From: Ricordea florida
Taxonomy: Eukaryota > Cnidaria > Anthozoa > Corallimorpharia > Ricordeidae
DNA: 64,000 nt
NCBI GenBank assembly: GCA_949710005.1
Contig: OX453280.1
Location: forward strand, 8,972,534 to 9,036,533
Reading direction: 5' to 3'
The position numbers and the translations under genes were made by a program. The notes below the pieces were generated by a model that saw nothing but the letters and a program-made list of their open reading frames with translations, did not search any database and was not told where the DNA came from. Shown piece after piece: positions 17,912 through 24,303 of the stretch; the stretch's first letter is position 1; every line of letters starts with the position of its first letter.

Positions 17912-18477
17912 CAACTCCCGAAGAAATCATGAATGGTGAAACTGTAGTGGCGGAACAATCAACACCAACCATTAACGTTGATGATGTGAAAGTTAAAAGA
18001 GAAGAGCTGGCAATACTAGTTTCTCTAGGCTCTAGCAAGGAGTATCTTGGCGTTCAGATGGCTCTAGGGGATGTCCACAGATTGTCGGATAGGGACGTAG
18101 AGAAGTACTACAAGAGGTACAAGATGGTGTCGGGTAAGAATGTGGCTGAAGGACTAATTGATCCTCCTTTACATCTATTGGCCAGACTAGTCAACTGGTC
18201 TCTTAGTAGTTACGGTGGAATAGATGAACCAGATGCTTTGGTAAAGGATTGGAAGAACAACCAGTTGATCAAGCAGTCGCTGTCAGAATATTCTGGTTCA
18301 ATAGTAGTCCACGGTGGTGCGATTGTTACGTTATTGATAATAGCCCTTACCGCTCTCAAGCATTTCAGACTAAATGAGCCTAGCCCTCCCACTAGATTGT
18401 ATGACATGGCCAACACGGATGAAGATTGGGGAGCTGGGCAAGTTTTAGGGGGTGAGGGCGTCGACACTGTTCGGTGA
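17908..18477 (+). CDS. Single-pass membrane protein of unknown role (189 aa)
   Basis: The start at 17908 (MTTPEEIMNG) overlaps the ATPase stop as ATGA and matches the outer protein start. The N-terminal half is soluble and charged (KREELAILVSLGSSKEYL; VEKYYKRYKMVSGKN), then a conserved GGIDEPDALVKDWKNNQL block is followed by a hydrophobic segment (GAIVTLLIIALTALKHF, about 138-155) and an acidic tail ending DTVR. Fixed linkage to the packaging ATPase suggests a portal-vertex or membrane adaptor, but no family is recognised. Confidence 0.65.
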   Translation: MTTPEEIMNGETVVAEQSTPTINVDDVKVKREELAILVSLGSSKEYLGVQMALGDVHRLSDRDVEKYYKRYKMVSGKNVAEGLIDPPLHLLARLVNWSLSSYGGIDEPDALVKDWKNNQLIKQSLSEYSGSIVVHGGAIVTLLIIALTALKHFRLNEPSPPTRLYDMANTDEDWGAGQVLGGEGVDTVR

Positions 18478-18539
18478 AAAAATTGAAATTGGAAGTGGAA
18501 GGGTCAGGTGTGAAGGCATACTCGAAAGAGATCGAAAAC

Positions 18540-19349
18540 ATGTCTCAGAGAACAAACTCAACTTCCTCAAATGGTTCAATGACGTCACTGAAAACTCTTT
18601 TTGTACCCATCGACGTGGATGACTTCAATTGGGACGATATTGAGATAGAAGCTCCAGTGAAGAAAGGCAACTACTCATTTTCGAGACTTATTGTTCGGGA
18701 TGGTGATGGCGAAGCCTCCAATCTAGCTTTCCAATTGGCTGACCAAAACATATTTGGCCTCAAATGGAACAATGGCCCTGAGAACAAAAAGCCCAAGTCT
18801 GGCATCAAATTCACCTATTTGCTGCGCGACGATGAAACTCGATCCAGGTTTGACATCATCATAGACAAAGTAGCTCTTGCCATTAAGAAATTCTACGCTG
18901 ATGAGACTATTCGTAAGAACATGCCCAAATTAAGTAAAATCCAGCTTGACACTATGAAGAAAGGGTCCACAATTGATTTGATCAAACCATCGTATACCAC
19001 AAATGAAAACGGCAATACATGTGTATACCCCGAATTCAACACAAGTGGAAGTGGTCCCAACTTGAAAAACTACACATCATTCAGAGGCCGAAAGAAGAGT
19101 GACCGGTGGATTGATTACATTCCGACCGATGCAGACGATGATAGTACAAGGGCATGTGCAACAGTCTCATTAAGGATCAAAGGAATAACATTTGGTGCTT
19201 GTGGGACTGGGATGAGCTGTATGGCCAATGTGAAGTATGTGGTCCAAGCCATCAAACTAAGAAAGCCTATGGAAGAAGTAAAGGCCGAAGAGGACGATGT
19301 TTTCGCAGACATGTCTGACGAAGAAGACGCTGAGGAAAAGGATGAGTAG
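18540..19349 (+). CDS. Putative ssDNA-binding-like protein with acidic tail (269 aa)
   Basis: The ATG at 18540 (MSQRTNS) matches the outer copy; the longer frame begins with a non-ATG codon. The core has alternating strand and helix segments (FSRLIVRDGDGEASNLAFQL is its early part) and a late conserved stretch ACATVSLRIKGITFG...KYVVQAIKL, then a strongly acidic C-terminus (DMSDEEDAEEKDE). An OB-type core with an acidic tail is typical of viral SSBs, and the layout recalls SSB-like proteins of large DNA viruses. This is a fold-level guess only. The outer homologue was the landing site of the middle transposon. Confidence 0.5.
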   Translation: MSQRTNSTSSNGSMTSLKTLFVPIDVDDFNWDDIEIEAPVKKGNYSFSRLIVRDGDGEASNLAFQLADQNIFGLKWNNGPENKKPKSGIKFTYLLRDDETRSRFDIIIDKVALAIKKFYADETIRKNMPKLSKIQLDTMKKGSTIDLIKPSYTTNENGNTCVYPEFNTSGSGPNLKNYTSFRGRKKSDRWIDYIPTDADDDSTRACATVSLRIKGITFGACGTGMSCMANVKYVVQAIKLRKPMEEVKAEEDDVFADMSDEEDAEEKDE

Positions 19350-19405
19350 GAATGTTGGCAGCAAAGGGTAAGAAGAAATAAGGTTTGGGTGGGATCTGAC
19401 AGTTT

Positions 19406-19436
19406 CCTAGTATGCAACTTACTAGGAGACTTAAAG
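19406..19436 (+). promoter_or_regulatory. CCTAGTA hairpin plus CTTAAAG box (first copy)
   Basis: The stem CCTAGTA/TACTAGG (19406-19426) with 7-nt loop TGCAACT lies 57 nt after the SSB-like stop. CTTAAAG (19430-19436) lies 26 nt before the ATG at 19463. The compound module is duplicated at 19658-19690. Confidence 0.6.
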
Positions 19437-19462
19437 ATAGTGGTAGTTTACATCACAACAAC

Positions 19463-19639
19463 ATGAATTTACTAGTCATAACCAATGAAGATTTTGCCAA
19501 AGTGTTATTGGCCGCCATTGAAATCATGTCAATTGCAACTCTCACATCCATAGTTGGATTTGAGGCAGTAGCAGCTTCTACCATAAGTTTGGTAACAGTC
19601 ACAGCTGTGATAAGGTTTAATTTACTGACCAGATACTAA
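19463..19639 (+). CDS. Small hydrophobic protein (58 aa), inner-specific
   Basis: The ATG at 19463 is chosen because it lies at the same distance from the hairpin/CTTAAAG module as the start of the next gene. The product is almost entirely hydrophobic after ten residues (VLLAAIEIMSIATLTSIVGF and a second ISLVTVTAVI stretch), so probably two membrane helices. The outer element has no counterpart between its SSB-like and 142-aa genes. The gene appears to have arrived with, or arisen after, duplication of the regulatory module. Confidence 0.5.
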   Translation: MNLLVITNEDFAKVLLAAIEIMSIATLTSIVGFEAVAASTISLVTVTAVIRFNLLTRY

Positions 19640-19657
19640 TGCGGGAAATCTTTTACT

Positions 19658-19690
19658 CTCCTAGTATACAACTTACTAGGAGACTTAAAG
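19658..19690 (+). promoter_or_regulatory. CCTAGTA hairpin plus CTTAAAG box (second copy)
   Basis: A 9-bp perfect stem CTCCTAGTA/TACTAGGAG (19658-19682) encloses loop TACAACT, followed by CTTAAAG (19684-19690), 28 nt before the ATG at 19719. Sequence 3' of the box (TTAACTCACAACAACA) is also shared with the first copy and the outer copy. Confidence 0.65.
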
Positions 19691-19718
19691 CTTACGGTAG
19701 ATTAACTCACAACAACAA

Positions 19719-20111
19719 ATGTCTGAAGAAACAAGTCAGGTTGAGCAAATCACTAGAGAGCCCTCTGTCAAAACCAAGGTCAAAGACCCCAAGAGAGTTC
19801 AGGCTGGTAAAACGTTATCGGAAAGGAACAAGAGGGCCAGAGAGGCTTTGAAACGTGAAGAGGAAAGGGAGAAGAAAGAGAGCGAAAAGGAGGAGGATAA
19901 GGGTAGTTCTGGTGGTGGGAGAAGTGGTTGGATGCCGTCTCAAACTATCTTTTTAGCCATAGGTGCAATTGGCCTCGCCGCCTATAGCCTATGGAACAAC
20001 TATCGAGACAGGATACCTGACTTGAATTTTCCATCGCAGCCCAAAGTCACAGAAAGTCAGCCCGTGGCCAGCAAAGCAGAGGAAACCGATTTAAAAGATG
20101 ATGTGTTATGA
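19719..20111 (+). CDS. Basic coiled-coil protein with one membrane segment (130 aa)
   Basis: The KVKDPKRVQAGKTLSERNKRA basic block (written from residue about 17) is followed by a charged E/K-R helix, a glycine-rich linker, a hydrophobic segment (TIFLAIGAIGLAAYSLW, about 72-88) and a proline-containing acidic tail. The outer copy is 142 aa with a longer charged helix. A basic domain plus a membrane anchor could tether genome to a virion membrane (inference). Confidence 0.65.
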   Translation: MSEETSQVEQITREPSVKTKVKDPKRVQAGKTLSERNKRAREALKREEEREKKESEKEEDKGSSGGGRSGWMPSQTIFLAIGAIGLAAYSLWNNYRDRIPDLNFPSQPKVTESQPVASKAEETDLKDDVL

Positions 20112-20117
20112 TTCAAA

Positions 20118-20339
20118 ATGGCGGAGAATAAGCTCGTAAAGACAGTTACTGGCGCTGGAGTGCTCATTGGATTGTCGGCTGGGATGGGCTGGCTTGGCAA
20201 AAAGGCTCTTCGGGAGTCATTCATCGGTGACCCATTGACCAGTATCATGAACTATGGCAAATGGGTACTTGTGCTGACTATAGCTATGTATGTCAAAACC
20301 TATTTAGAGGATCAGAAGATACTACCCACAAGTGTCTGA
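20118..20339 (+). CDS. Small two-helix membrane protein (73 aa)
   Basis: It starts 6 bp after the previous stop. It has a hydrophobic N-terminal helix (GAGVLIGLSAGMGWLG), the conserved KKALRESFIGDPLTSIMNYG, a second hydrophobic helix and a soluble end LEDQKILPTSV. It is nearly the same in the outer element. Role unknown. Confidence 0.65.
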   Translation: MAENKLVKTVTGAGVLIGLSAGMGWLGKKALRESFIGDPLTSIMNYGKWVLVLTIAMYVKTYLEDQKILPTSV

Positions 20340-20341
20340 AC

Positions 20342-20746
20342 ATGCCTTTGAGTTTCACTGAAGCAATTAAAGATGCCCAAACTGATTACATTATTGATCT
20401 TATGAGACACATAAGACAATCATACGTTAATGCTTTACATGAAACTGAGTATCGCTCTGTTGCGAGAAATTCAGAGGTTGAAATCGACCCCATGCCTAGT
20501 AACAGAGAGCTTATCGAATGGTATTTCAAACTTGGAAATAGCCAATTTCATTATGCCAAGGAGCCTAGACTGGCAAGCTATCTTTTGAGAGACATGAATC
20601 AGGATCTTGATGAGACCAACAAAAAGGCTACAGAAAAACCACCGAGCTGGCCCAAAGAACAACCACGACGAGGCTCACACCCATTTACGTTTGGGGTGTT
20701 GGCACTGATCGCATTATACATAGGCTCGAAATTGTTTAAGAAGTAG
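20342..20746 (+). CDS. C-terminally anchored protein (134 aa)
   Basis: The start at MPLSFTEAIKD (20342) is used, because an upstream in-frame methionine lies inside the 73-aa gene in another frame. It is soluble and helical (YIIDLMRHIRQSY), has a proline-rich linker, then a C-terminal hydrophobic segment (FTFGVLALIALYIGSKLF) and a short basic end, like a tail-anchored protein. It is clearly more diverged from its outer counterpart (151 aa) than neighbouring genes. Confidence 0.6.
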   Translation: MPLSFTEAIKDAQTDYIIDLMRHIRQSYVNALHETEYRSVARNSEVEIDPMPSNRELIEWYFKLGNSQFHYAKEPRLASYLLRDMNQDLDETNKKATEKPPSWPKEQPRRGSHPFTFGVLALIALYIGSKLFKK

Positions 20747-20762
20747 GACAACGAATGGATAA

Positions 20763-21167
20763 ATGGCGACATTATTAGTCATGCTTGGAGGGGCAGCCTT
20801 CAATGCAACAGCCTTCATTGGTGGAAATTATTTAGCAAAGGTCATTAGCGGCTCGTCCTCAGCCGATCTCCAACTTGAAAGAGAAAGGCATGACAAAGCC
20901 ATGGAGAAGTACCAGAAAGACTATGCTGCTTATCAAGAGAAACGGATGGCTTACATTGACTTTGAAAATCGTAGGAAGGGCGATGAGAATCAAGCCTCTG
21001 AGAACATATCAAAGACGGATGAAGCGCTAAGATTGTACAACCAAATGGGCAATCCCCCTAAATTCTCAGACTACTACCGACCCAATTCAGATCAAAAGAC
21101 TGGAGAAATGGTTTATGTTTTTGGTGGGATGTTAGTCTTGGGATACATTGCCAGCAAGTGGATATAA
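20763..21167 (+). CDS. Two-membrane-segment coiled-coil protein (134 aa)
   Basis: It opens with a hydrophobic segment containing GGAAFNATAFIGGNYLA, continues with a charged helix (ERERHDKAMEKYQKDYAAYQ), a DFENRRKGDENQA turn, FSDYYRPNSDQKTGEMVYV and a final hydrophobic segment ending SKWI. Strong conservation with the outer copy suggests an essential virion membrane component. The stop overlaps the Rpb6-like start as TAATG. Confidence 0.7.
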   Translation: MATLLVMLGGAAFNATAFIGGNYLAKVISGSSSADLQLERERHDKAMEKYQKDYAAYQEKRMAYIDFENRRKGDENQASENISKTDEALRLYNQMGNPPKFSDYYRPNSDQKTGEMVYVFGGMLVLGYIASKWI

Positions 21168-21415
21168 TGAGTGACATAGTAACAATCCATGAATATGTTC
21201 GTTTGATAGGAGTCAGAGCTGAGCAATTGAAGATGGGCAGTAAACCAGTGATAGACTGGCCATTTGATTTCAATCCTATAGCCATTGCCAAGAGTGAACT
21301 CAAACAACGCGTTTTACCCCTTGCTATAATTAGAAAGATCCCGGACTGTAACTCAAAGACTGGTTTCCGCGATGAAGTATGGAACCCAAACGACATGCAT
21401 ATACGAGACTTTTGA
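21167..21415 (+). CDS. Rpb6/omega-like RNA polymerase subunit (82 aa)
   Basis: The order of motifs follows the Rpb6/omega fold: an N-terminal helix with HEYVRLIGVRAEQLKMG, a hydrophobic-aspartate link, then NPIAIAKSELKQRVLPLAII-RKIPD and a C-terminal loop with W and acidic residues. In Rpb6 the equivalent reads (Y/H)E-x-x-R-I-x-G-x-R-A-x-Q-(L/I), then P-x-x-I-A-x-x-E-L-x-x-x-x-x-P-(L/F)-x-I-R-R-x-(L/I)-P. Rpb6 stabilises the largest RNA polymerase subunits, and large DNA viruses encode their own. No other polymerase subunit is visible in the element, so it may modify host RNA polymerase (inference). Confidence 0.65.
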   Translation: MSDIVTIHEYVRLIGVRAEQLKMGSKPVIDWPFDFNPIAIAKSELKQRVLPLAIIRKIPDCNSKTGFRDEVWNPNDMHIRDF

Positions 21416-21451
21416 AATCAATTTAGAAAGCTGCCATATTCAACTTCAAAT

Positions 21452-22393
21452 ATGGCAACTGCTTATGATGATATTGATTTGGATCCGACTACACTAAATG
21501 AGGCAGGTGATGGCGATGATGGGGATGATACACTTTACTTGAGCCCAATCACAAAGACATCCACCACTCGTCCACTTGACCCTGATGAAGAGGAGGAAAC
21601 CTCGTTTGGTGGTGTTGATGAAACTCGACCCTTATTGATTGAGGAGATGGAAATTGAACAAGATGAAGCCTGGGCCAAGATTAGATCAAGATTCCCCAAA
21701 GTTGATCCGTCCAAGTTTACAGCTGGGCTGGACAAATTCAAACAAGTAGTCGTCAAATTGATGAGGAAAGGATCAAAACCTTACGTGTTATTCAAAGGTG
21801 ACGATGAATTGAATGACAGATTGCCGGACACCATCAAAAACAGTCTAGGACCAAAAGCAGAAGAGGTTGTGGAAGCTAATGATGGTGTGATCGCTGAGAA
21901 AAAGGGATTGCTCACCAAAATGAAGGAGAAGCTAAGATTCCAAAGAGATAAGCCGCTGAAGACACCAGAGGAAGAGAGTAACATAGAGACTCTGGAGAGG
22001 GAAATCGGTGAGCAGGAGGAGGAGATAGCCAATTTGGAGGGTGAGAATGAAGAGATACAGGAACGAATGTCATTGCGGGATCGTGTAAAGGCCATCTTCA
22101 AGAAATACGGATTCACAGTCTTTGCTTTCATGAGTGCCGTTGGAGTGGTCATTGGTGTCATAGTCTCCAACCTCTCCAAAGGGCTATCGAAATTGGGCAA
22201 GGGCGTTGGTGATGGGCTAAAAACTCTTGGGAAGAAACTTGGCGAATTGCTGCCTGGGATGGTGGGCGCTATTGTAAGCTTTCTGTTCAAGACTGCTGGA
22301 GAGGTCGTCTCATTCCTGGGGAAACATGCTTGGCTGTTAATAATGGCGGTTGTGCTTTACTTCATAGAAGAGTTAAAAAGGAAACGTACATGA
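21452..22393 (+). CDS. Acidic coiled-coil protein with amphipathic/membrane C-terminus (313 aa)
   Basis: The layout is an acidic N-terminus, an EEETSFGGVDETRPLLIEE patch near 45-65, a globular stretch (FKQVVVKLMRKGSKPYVLF), a coiled coil near 165-205, then about 100 residues of glycine-spaced amphipathic helices and two strong hydrophobic helices (about 217-240 and 280-308), ending with a basic KRKRT. Its end overlaps the zinc-ribbon start (ATGA). A membrane-lytic or lining virion protein is plausible but unproven. Confidence 0.65.
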   Translation: MATAYDDIDLDPTTLNEAGDGDDGDDTLYLSPITKTSTTRPLDPDEEEETSFGGVDETRPLLIEEMEIEQDEAWAKIRSRFPKVDPSKFTAGLDKFKQVVVKLMRKGSKPYVLFKGDDELNDRLPDTIKNSLGPKAEEVVEANDGVIAEKKGLLTKMKEKLRFQRDKPLKTPEEESNIETLEREIGEQEEEIANLEGENEEIQERMSLRDRVKAIFKKYGFTVFAFMSAVGVVIGVIVSNLSKGLSKLGKGVGDGLKTLGKKLGELLPGMVGAIVSFLFKTAGEVVSFLGKHAWLLIMAVVLYFIEELKRKRT

Positions 22394-22578
22394 ATCAAAT
22401 GAAGAGCTATTGCGTCAAAGAGAAAAAGCTGACTGATTGTGTGCCTGGTAGTGAAACCTTTACCAAAACAGCCAAAGGAAGGCCGATGATGAAGTGTAAA
22501 TGTTCCAGCTGTGGCATCATCAAAACTCGTTTCCTCTCAGAGGCTGACTATAGAAATTTAAAGATGACGAAGAAGTAA
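22390..22578 (+). CDS. Small zinc-ribbon protein, DUF5679-like (62 aa)
   Basis: It starts inside the stop of the previous gene (ATGA). The sequence begins MNQMKSYCVKEKKLTDCVPG, then GRPMMKCKCSSCGIIKTRFL. The GRxxMxGxCxxCG-type second knuckle is typical of small viral zinc ribbons. Its role is unknown; such proteins often lie near capsid genes in large DNA viruses. Confidence 0.6.
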   Translation: MNQMKSYCVKEKKLTDCVPGSETFTKTAKGRPMMKCKCSSCGIIKTRFLSEADYRNLKMTKK

Positions 22579-22587
22579 TCAAACACC

Positions 22588-23217
22588 ATGTTGAGCATTA
22601 CTATGTACGAATCTGAAGCTAGGGTGTATTTGGATCCCCCATTGGAAGAGGTTCGGGAAATCCAACTCCTCGACTGCATTGTACCCAAACGATTAGTCAA
22701 CTTCAAGGATCGACAGGGCTTTCTCAAGGAGGATCGACCCATCATAATAATCCCACCCGGTACATACTCTCTACGTGGCATACACGCAATCCTTCTGAAC
22801 GATACGGATAACGCCAAGCTGTCGATCGTTGAGACTGACACCGTTGATTACCTGTACTCCAACAAGAGTTTCAACATTAAACTCACAAGAGGTCTCCAAG
22901 TTGCTCTTGGGGTGCCTGAAACCGTAACCCCTGGAAAGCTATACCCCATAAACATACAGATTAAGGAGCCGCTGAGACTTTTGTGTAGTCTAGTGGACAA
23001 TAAGTCGTCATATGCGAATGAGACTAAGTATGGAGAACTCGTGAAACTCTCACCTTCCCACCTCCTTGCCAACATACCATCACAGGATTACCCAGCCATT
23101 CCAGTTCAAAAACATAGGAGCCCCATAAACCACTTCGACTTAAGCATCCTCGACATTGGATGGAAGAAACTTGATCTGACAGGTTCCCCCATCACATTGA
23201 GTTTACGATTCAGATAA
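22588..23217 (+). CDS. Putative penton-like/minor capsid protein (209 aa)
   Basis: Polinton and virophage pentons are single jelly rolls that begin with a paired strand motif and end with a short strand after a D-x-x-G turn. Here residues about 1-40 (YLDPPLEEVREIQLLDCIVP), the PPGTYSLRGIHAILLND segment and the C-terminus SILDIGWKKLDLTGSP-then-LSLRFR follow that order. No catalytic motif is seen, and it is not protease-like. The neighbouring zinc ribbon and membrane proteins fit a structural cluster. Confidence 0.5.
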   Translation: MLSITMYESEARVYLDPPLEEVREIQLLDCIVPKRLVNFKDRQGFLKEDRPIIIIPPGTYSLRGIHAILLNDTDNAKLSIVETDTVDYLYSNKSFNIKLTRGLQVALGVPETVTPGKLYPINIQIKEPLRLLCSLVDNKSSYANETKYGELVKLSPSHLLANIPSQDYPAIPVQKHRSPINHFDLSILDIGWKKLDLTGSPITLSLRFR

Positions 23218-23220
23218 CAT

Positions 23221-23228
23221 CTTAAAAG
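23221..23228 (+). promoter_or_regulatory. CTTAAAAG late box upstream of the 199-aa gene
   Basis: CATCTTAAAAGTAAGTGAT directly follows the stop at 23217 and lies 20 nt before the ATG at 23249. It is identical to the outer copy at 3733-3740. Confidence 0.55.
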
Positions 23229-23248
23229 TAAGTGATCCTCAGTCCAAC

Positions 23249-23848
23249 ATGGAAGCATATAAGGCGATTTACCCCAACTTGGAAGCCACTGCACCTCCAA
23301 CTGATGGTCCATCATTCAGACTTCAACAATGTTGTGATGCCTTGAACAAGCTAAAGTCTGAATTAAACCACTACGAGACAGTACTCAAAAAATACAACCG
23401 ATCCAAGGGCACACTCATGAATGCAAGCTCGACCTGTGGTATACTGTCTTGCGTCTTGGCGGCTGGTGGATTGGGCACGTCGCTTAGTGGTGTCGGAATC
23501 GTCGCATCTGTACCACTGGGTGTGGTAAGTGGTGTGCTTGTGTGTGCATCCATAGCATGTCAACAAATATCCAAGAGACTGTCCCAGAAAGCTGTGAAGC
23601 ATCAAAACACCATCACACTGGCCAGATCCAAGATAAACACTATTGAAGACCTGGTTTCCAAAGCCCTCCGTGACAATACGATCTCTGACTCAGAATTCTC
23701 GTTGATCATGGACGAACTCAAGAAATTCGAAAAGCTCAAGGCTGAGATACGGGCTAAGGCTCAAAAAAATGTGAGTGGAGAAGACCCATTGGTGCTGAGG
23801 CAGAGAGTACGCGAAGAAATCCTCAAAGAACTAAAAGGAGGACCATAA
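23249..23848 (+). CDS. Membrane protein with glycine-rich hydrophobic hairpin (199 aa)
   Basis: A short N-terminus is followed by a helical region (CDALNKLKSELNHYETVLKK), a long Gly/Val/Ala stretch from about 60 to 105 (two possible membrane passes), then charged helices with EKLKAEIRAKAQKN and a final REEILKELKGGP. It contains several conserved cysteines in and before the hydrophobic part (QQCCD, TCGILSC, CASIAC) that might form disulfides. The family is not recognised. The outer copy is 205 aa. Confidence 0.65.
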   Translation: MEAYKAIYPNLEATAPPTDGPSFRLQQCCDALNKLKSELNHYETVLKKYNRSKGTLMNASSTCGILSCVLAAGGLGTSLSGVGIVASVPLGVVSGVLVCASIACQQISKRLSQKAVKHQNTITLARSKINTIEDLVSKALRDNTISDSEFSLIMDELKKFEKLKAEIRAKAQKNVSGEDPLVLRQRVREEILKELKGGP

Positions 23849-23887
23849 CTATAGTTTATGAACAAAACATCTACTAGTCCAAATAGG

Positions 23888-23894
23888 CTTAAAG
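23888..23894 (+). promoter_or_regulatory. CTTAAAG late box upstream of the 96-aa gene
   Basis: GGCTTAAAGGG lies 24 nt before the ATG at 23919. Confidence 0.45.
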
Positions 23895-23918
23895 GGTCGA
23901 TATACTAGTAACACAACC

Positions 23919-24209
23919 ATGGCTAATACACAACTCTATTCAGGGAAATACGCCTCCTTGGCACGTGCTATTACAGATCTCATGAACAACCAACCTACAA
24001 AATATACACCTGAAGAGAAACTCAAAGTTTTAGATTTTGTTGTAATGTGTGAGTTGATGAACGTGATTAATGAAAAAGAACAAAGAATCACTGAAGAACA
24101 ATTCAAGAATATGTGGGCTTCTCTCAAAAATAGCAAAGAAGTTAGTGAAGCTGTGCAAAATTGCCTTGGACGTACTGAAAAAGAAGAAGGTAAATTTGGA
24201 TGTAATTGA
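23919..24209 (+). CDS. Small helical protein (96 aa), inner-specific
   Basis: The sequence is predicted mainly helical (ARAITDLMNNQ, EEKLKVLDFVVMCELMNV, EEQFKNMWASLKNS) with charged ends and no membrane segment. A CTTAAAG box 24 nt upstream supports it as a true late gene. The outer element has a partial duplicate of the next gene at this position instead. No homologue is recognised. Confidence 0.55.
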   Translation: MANTQLYSGKYASLARAITDLMNNQPTKYTPEEKLKVLDFVVMCELMNVINEKEQRITEEQFKNMWASLKNSKEVSEAVQNCLGRTEKEEGKFGCN

Positions 24210-24262
24210 TGGAGTTACGAATATATTCGTTTTACTTTATACGCTGGGCCCTTAGCTAATGG

Positions 24263-24270
24263 CTTAAAAG
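24263..24270 (+). promoter_or_regulatory. CTTAAAAG late box upstream of the 511-aa gene
   Basis: AATGGCTTAAAAGTTTGAAC lies 33 nt before the ATG at 24304, the same spacing as the outer homologue (33) and nearly the same sequence. Confidence 0.55.
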
Positions 24271-24303
24271 TTTGAACTCTTCCACCCAAATTCTGGACAG
24301 AAG

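Noticed and set aside
22588..23217. 209-aa protein as the missing capsid-maturation protease
   Set aside because: No His/Cys catalytic layout; the residue pattern fits a penton-like jelly roll better.
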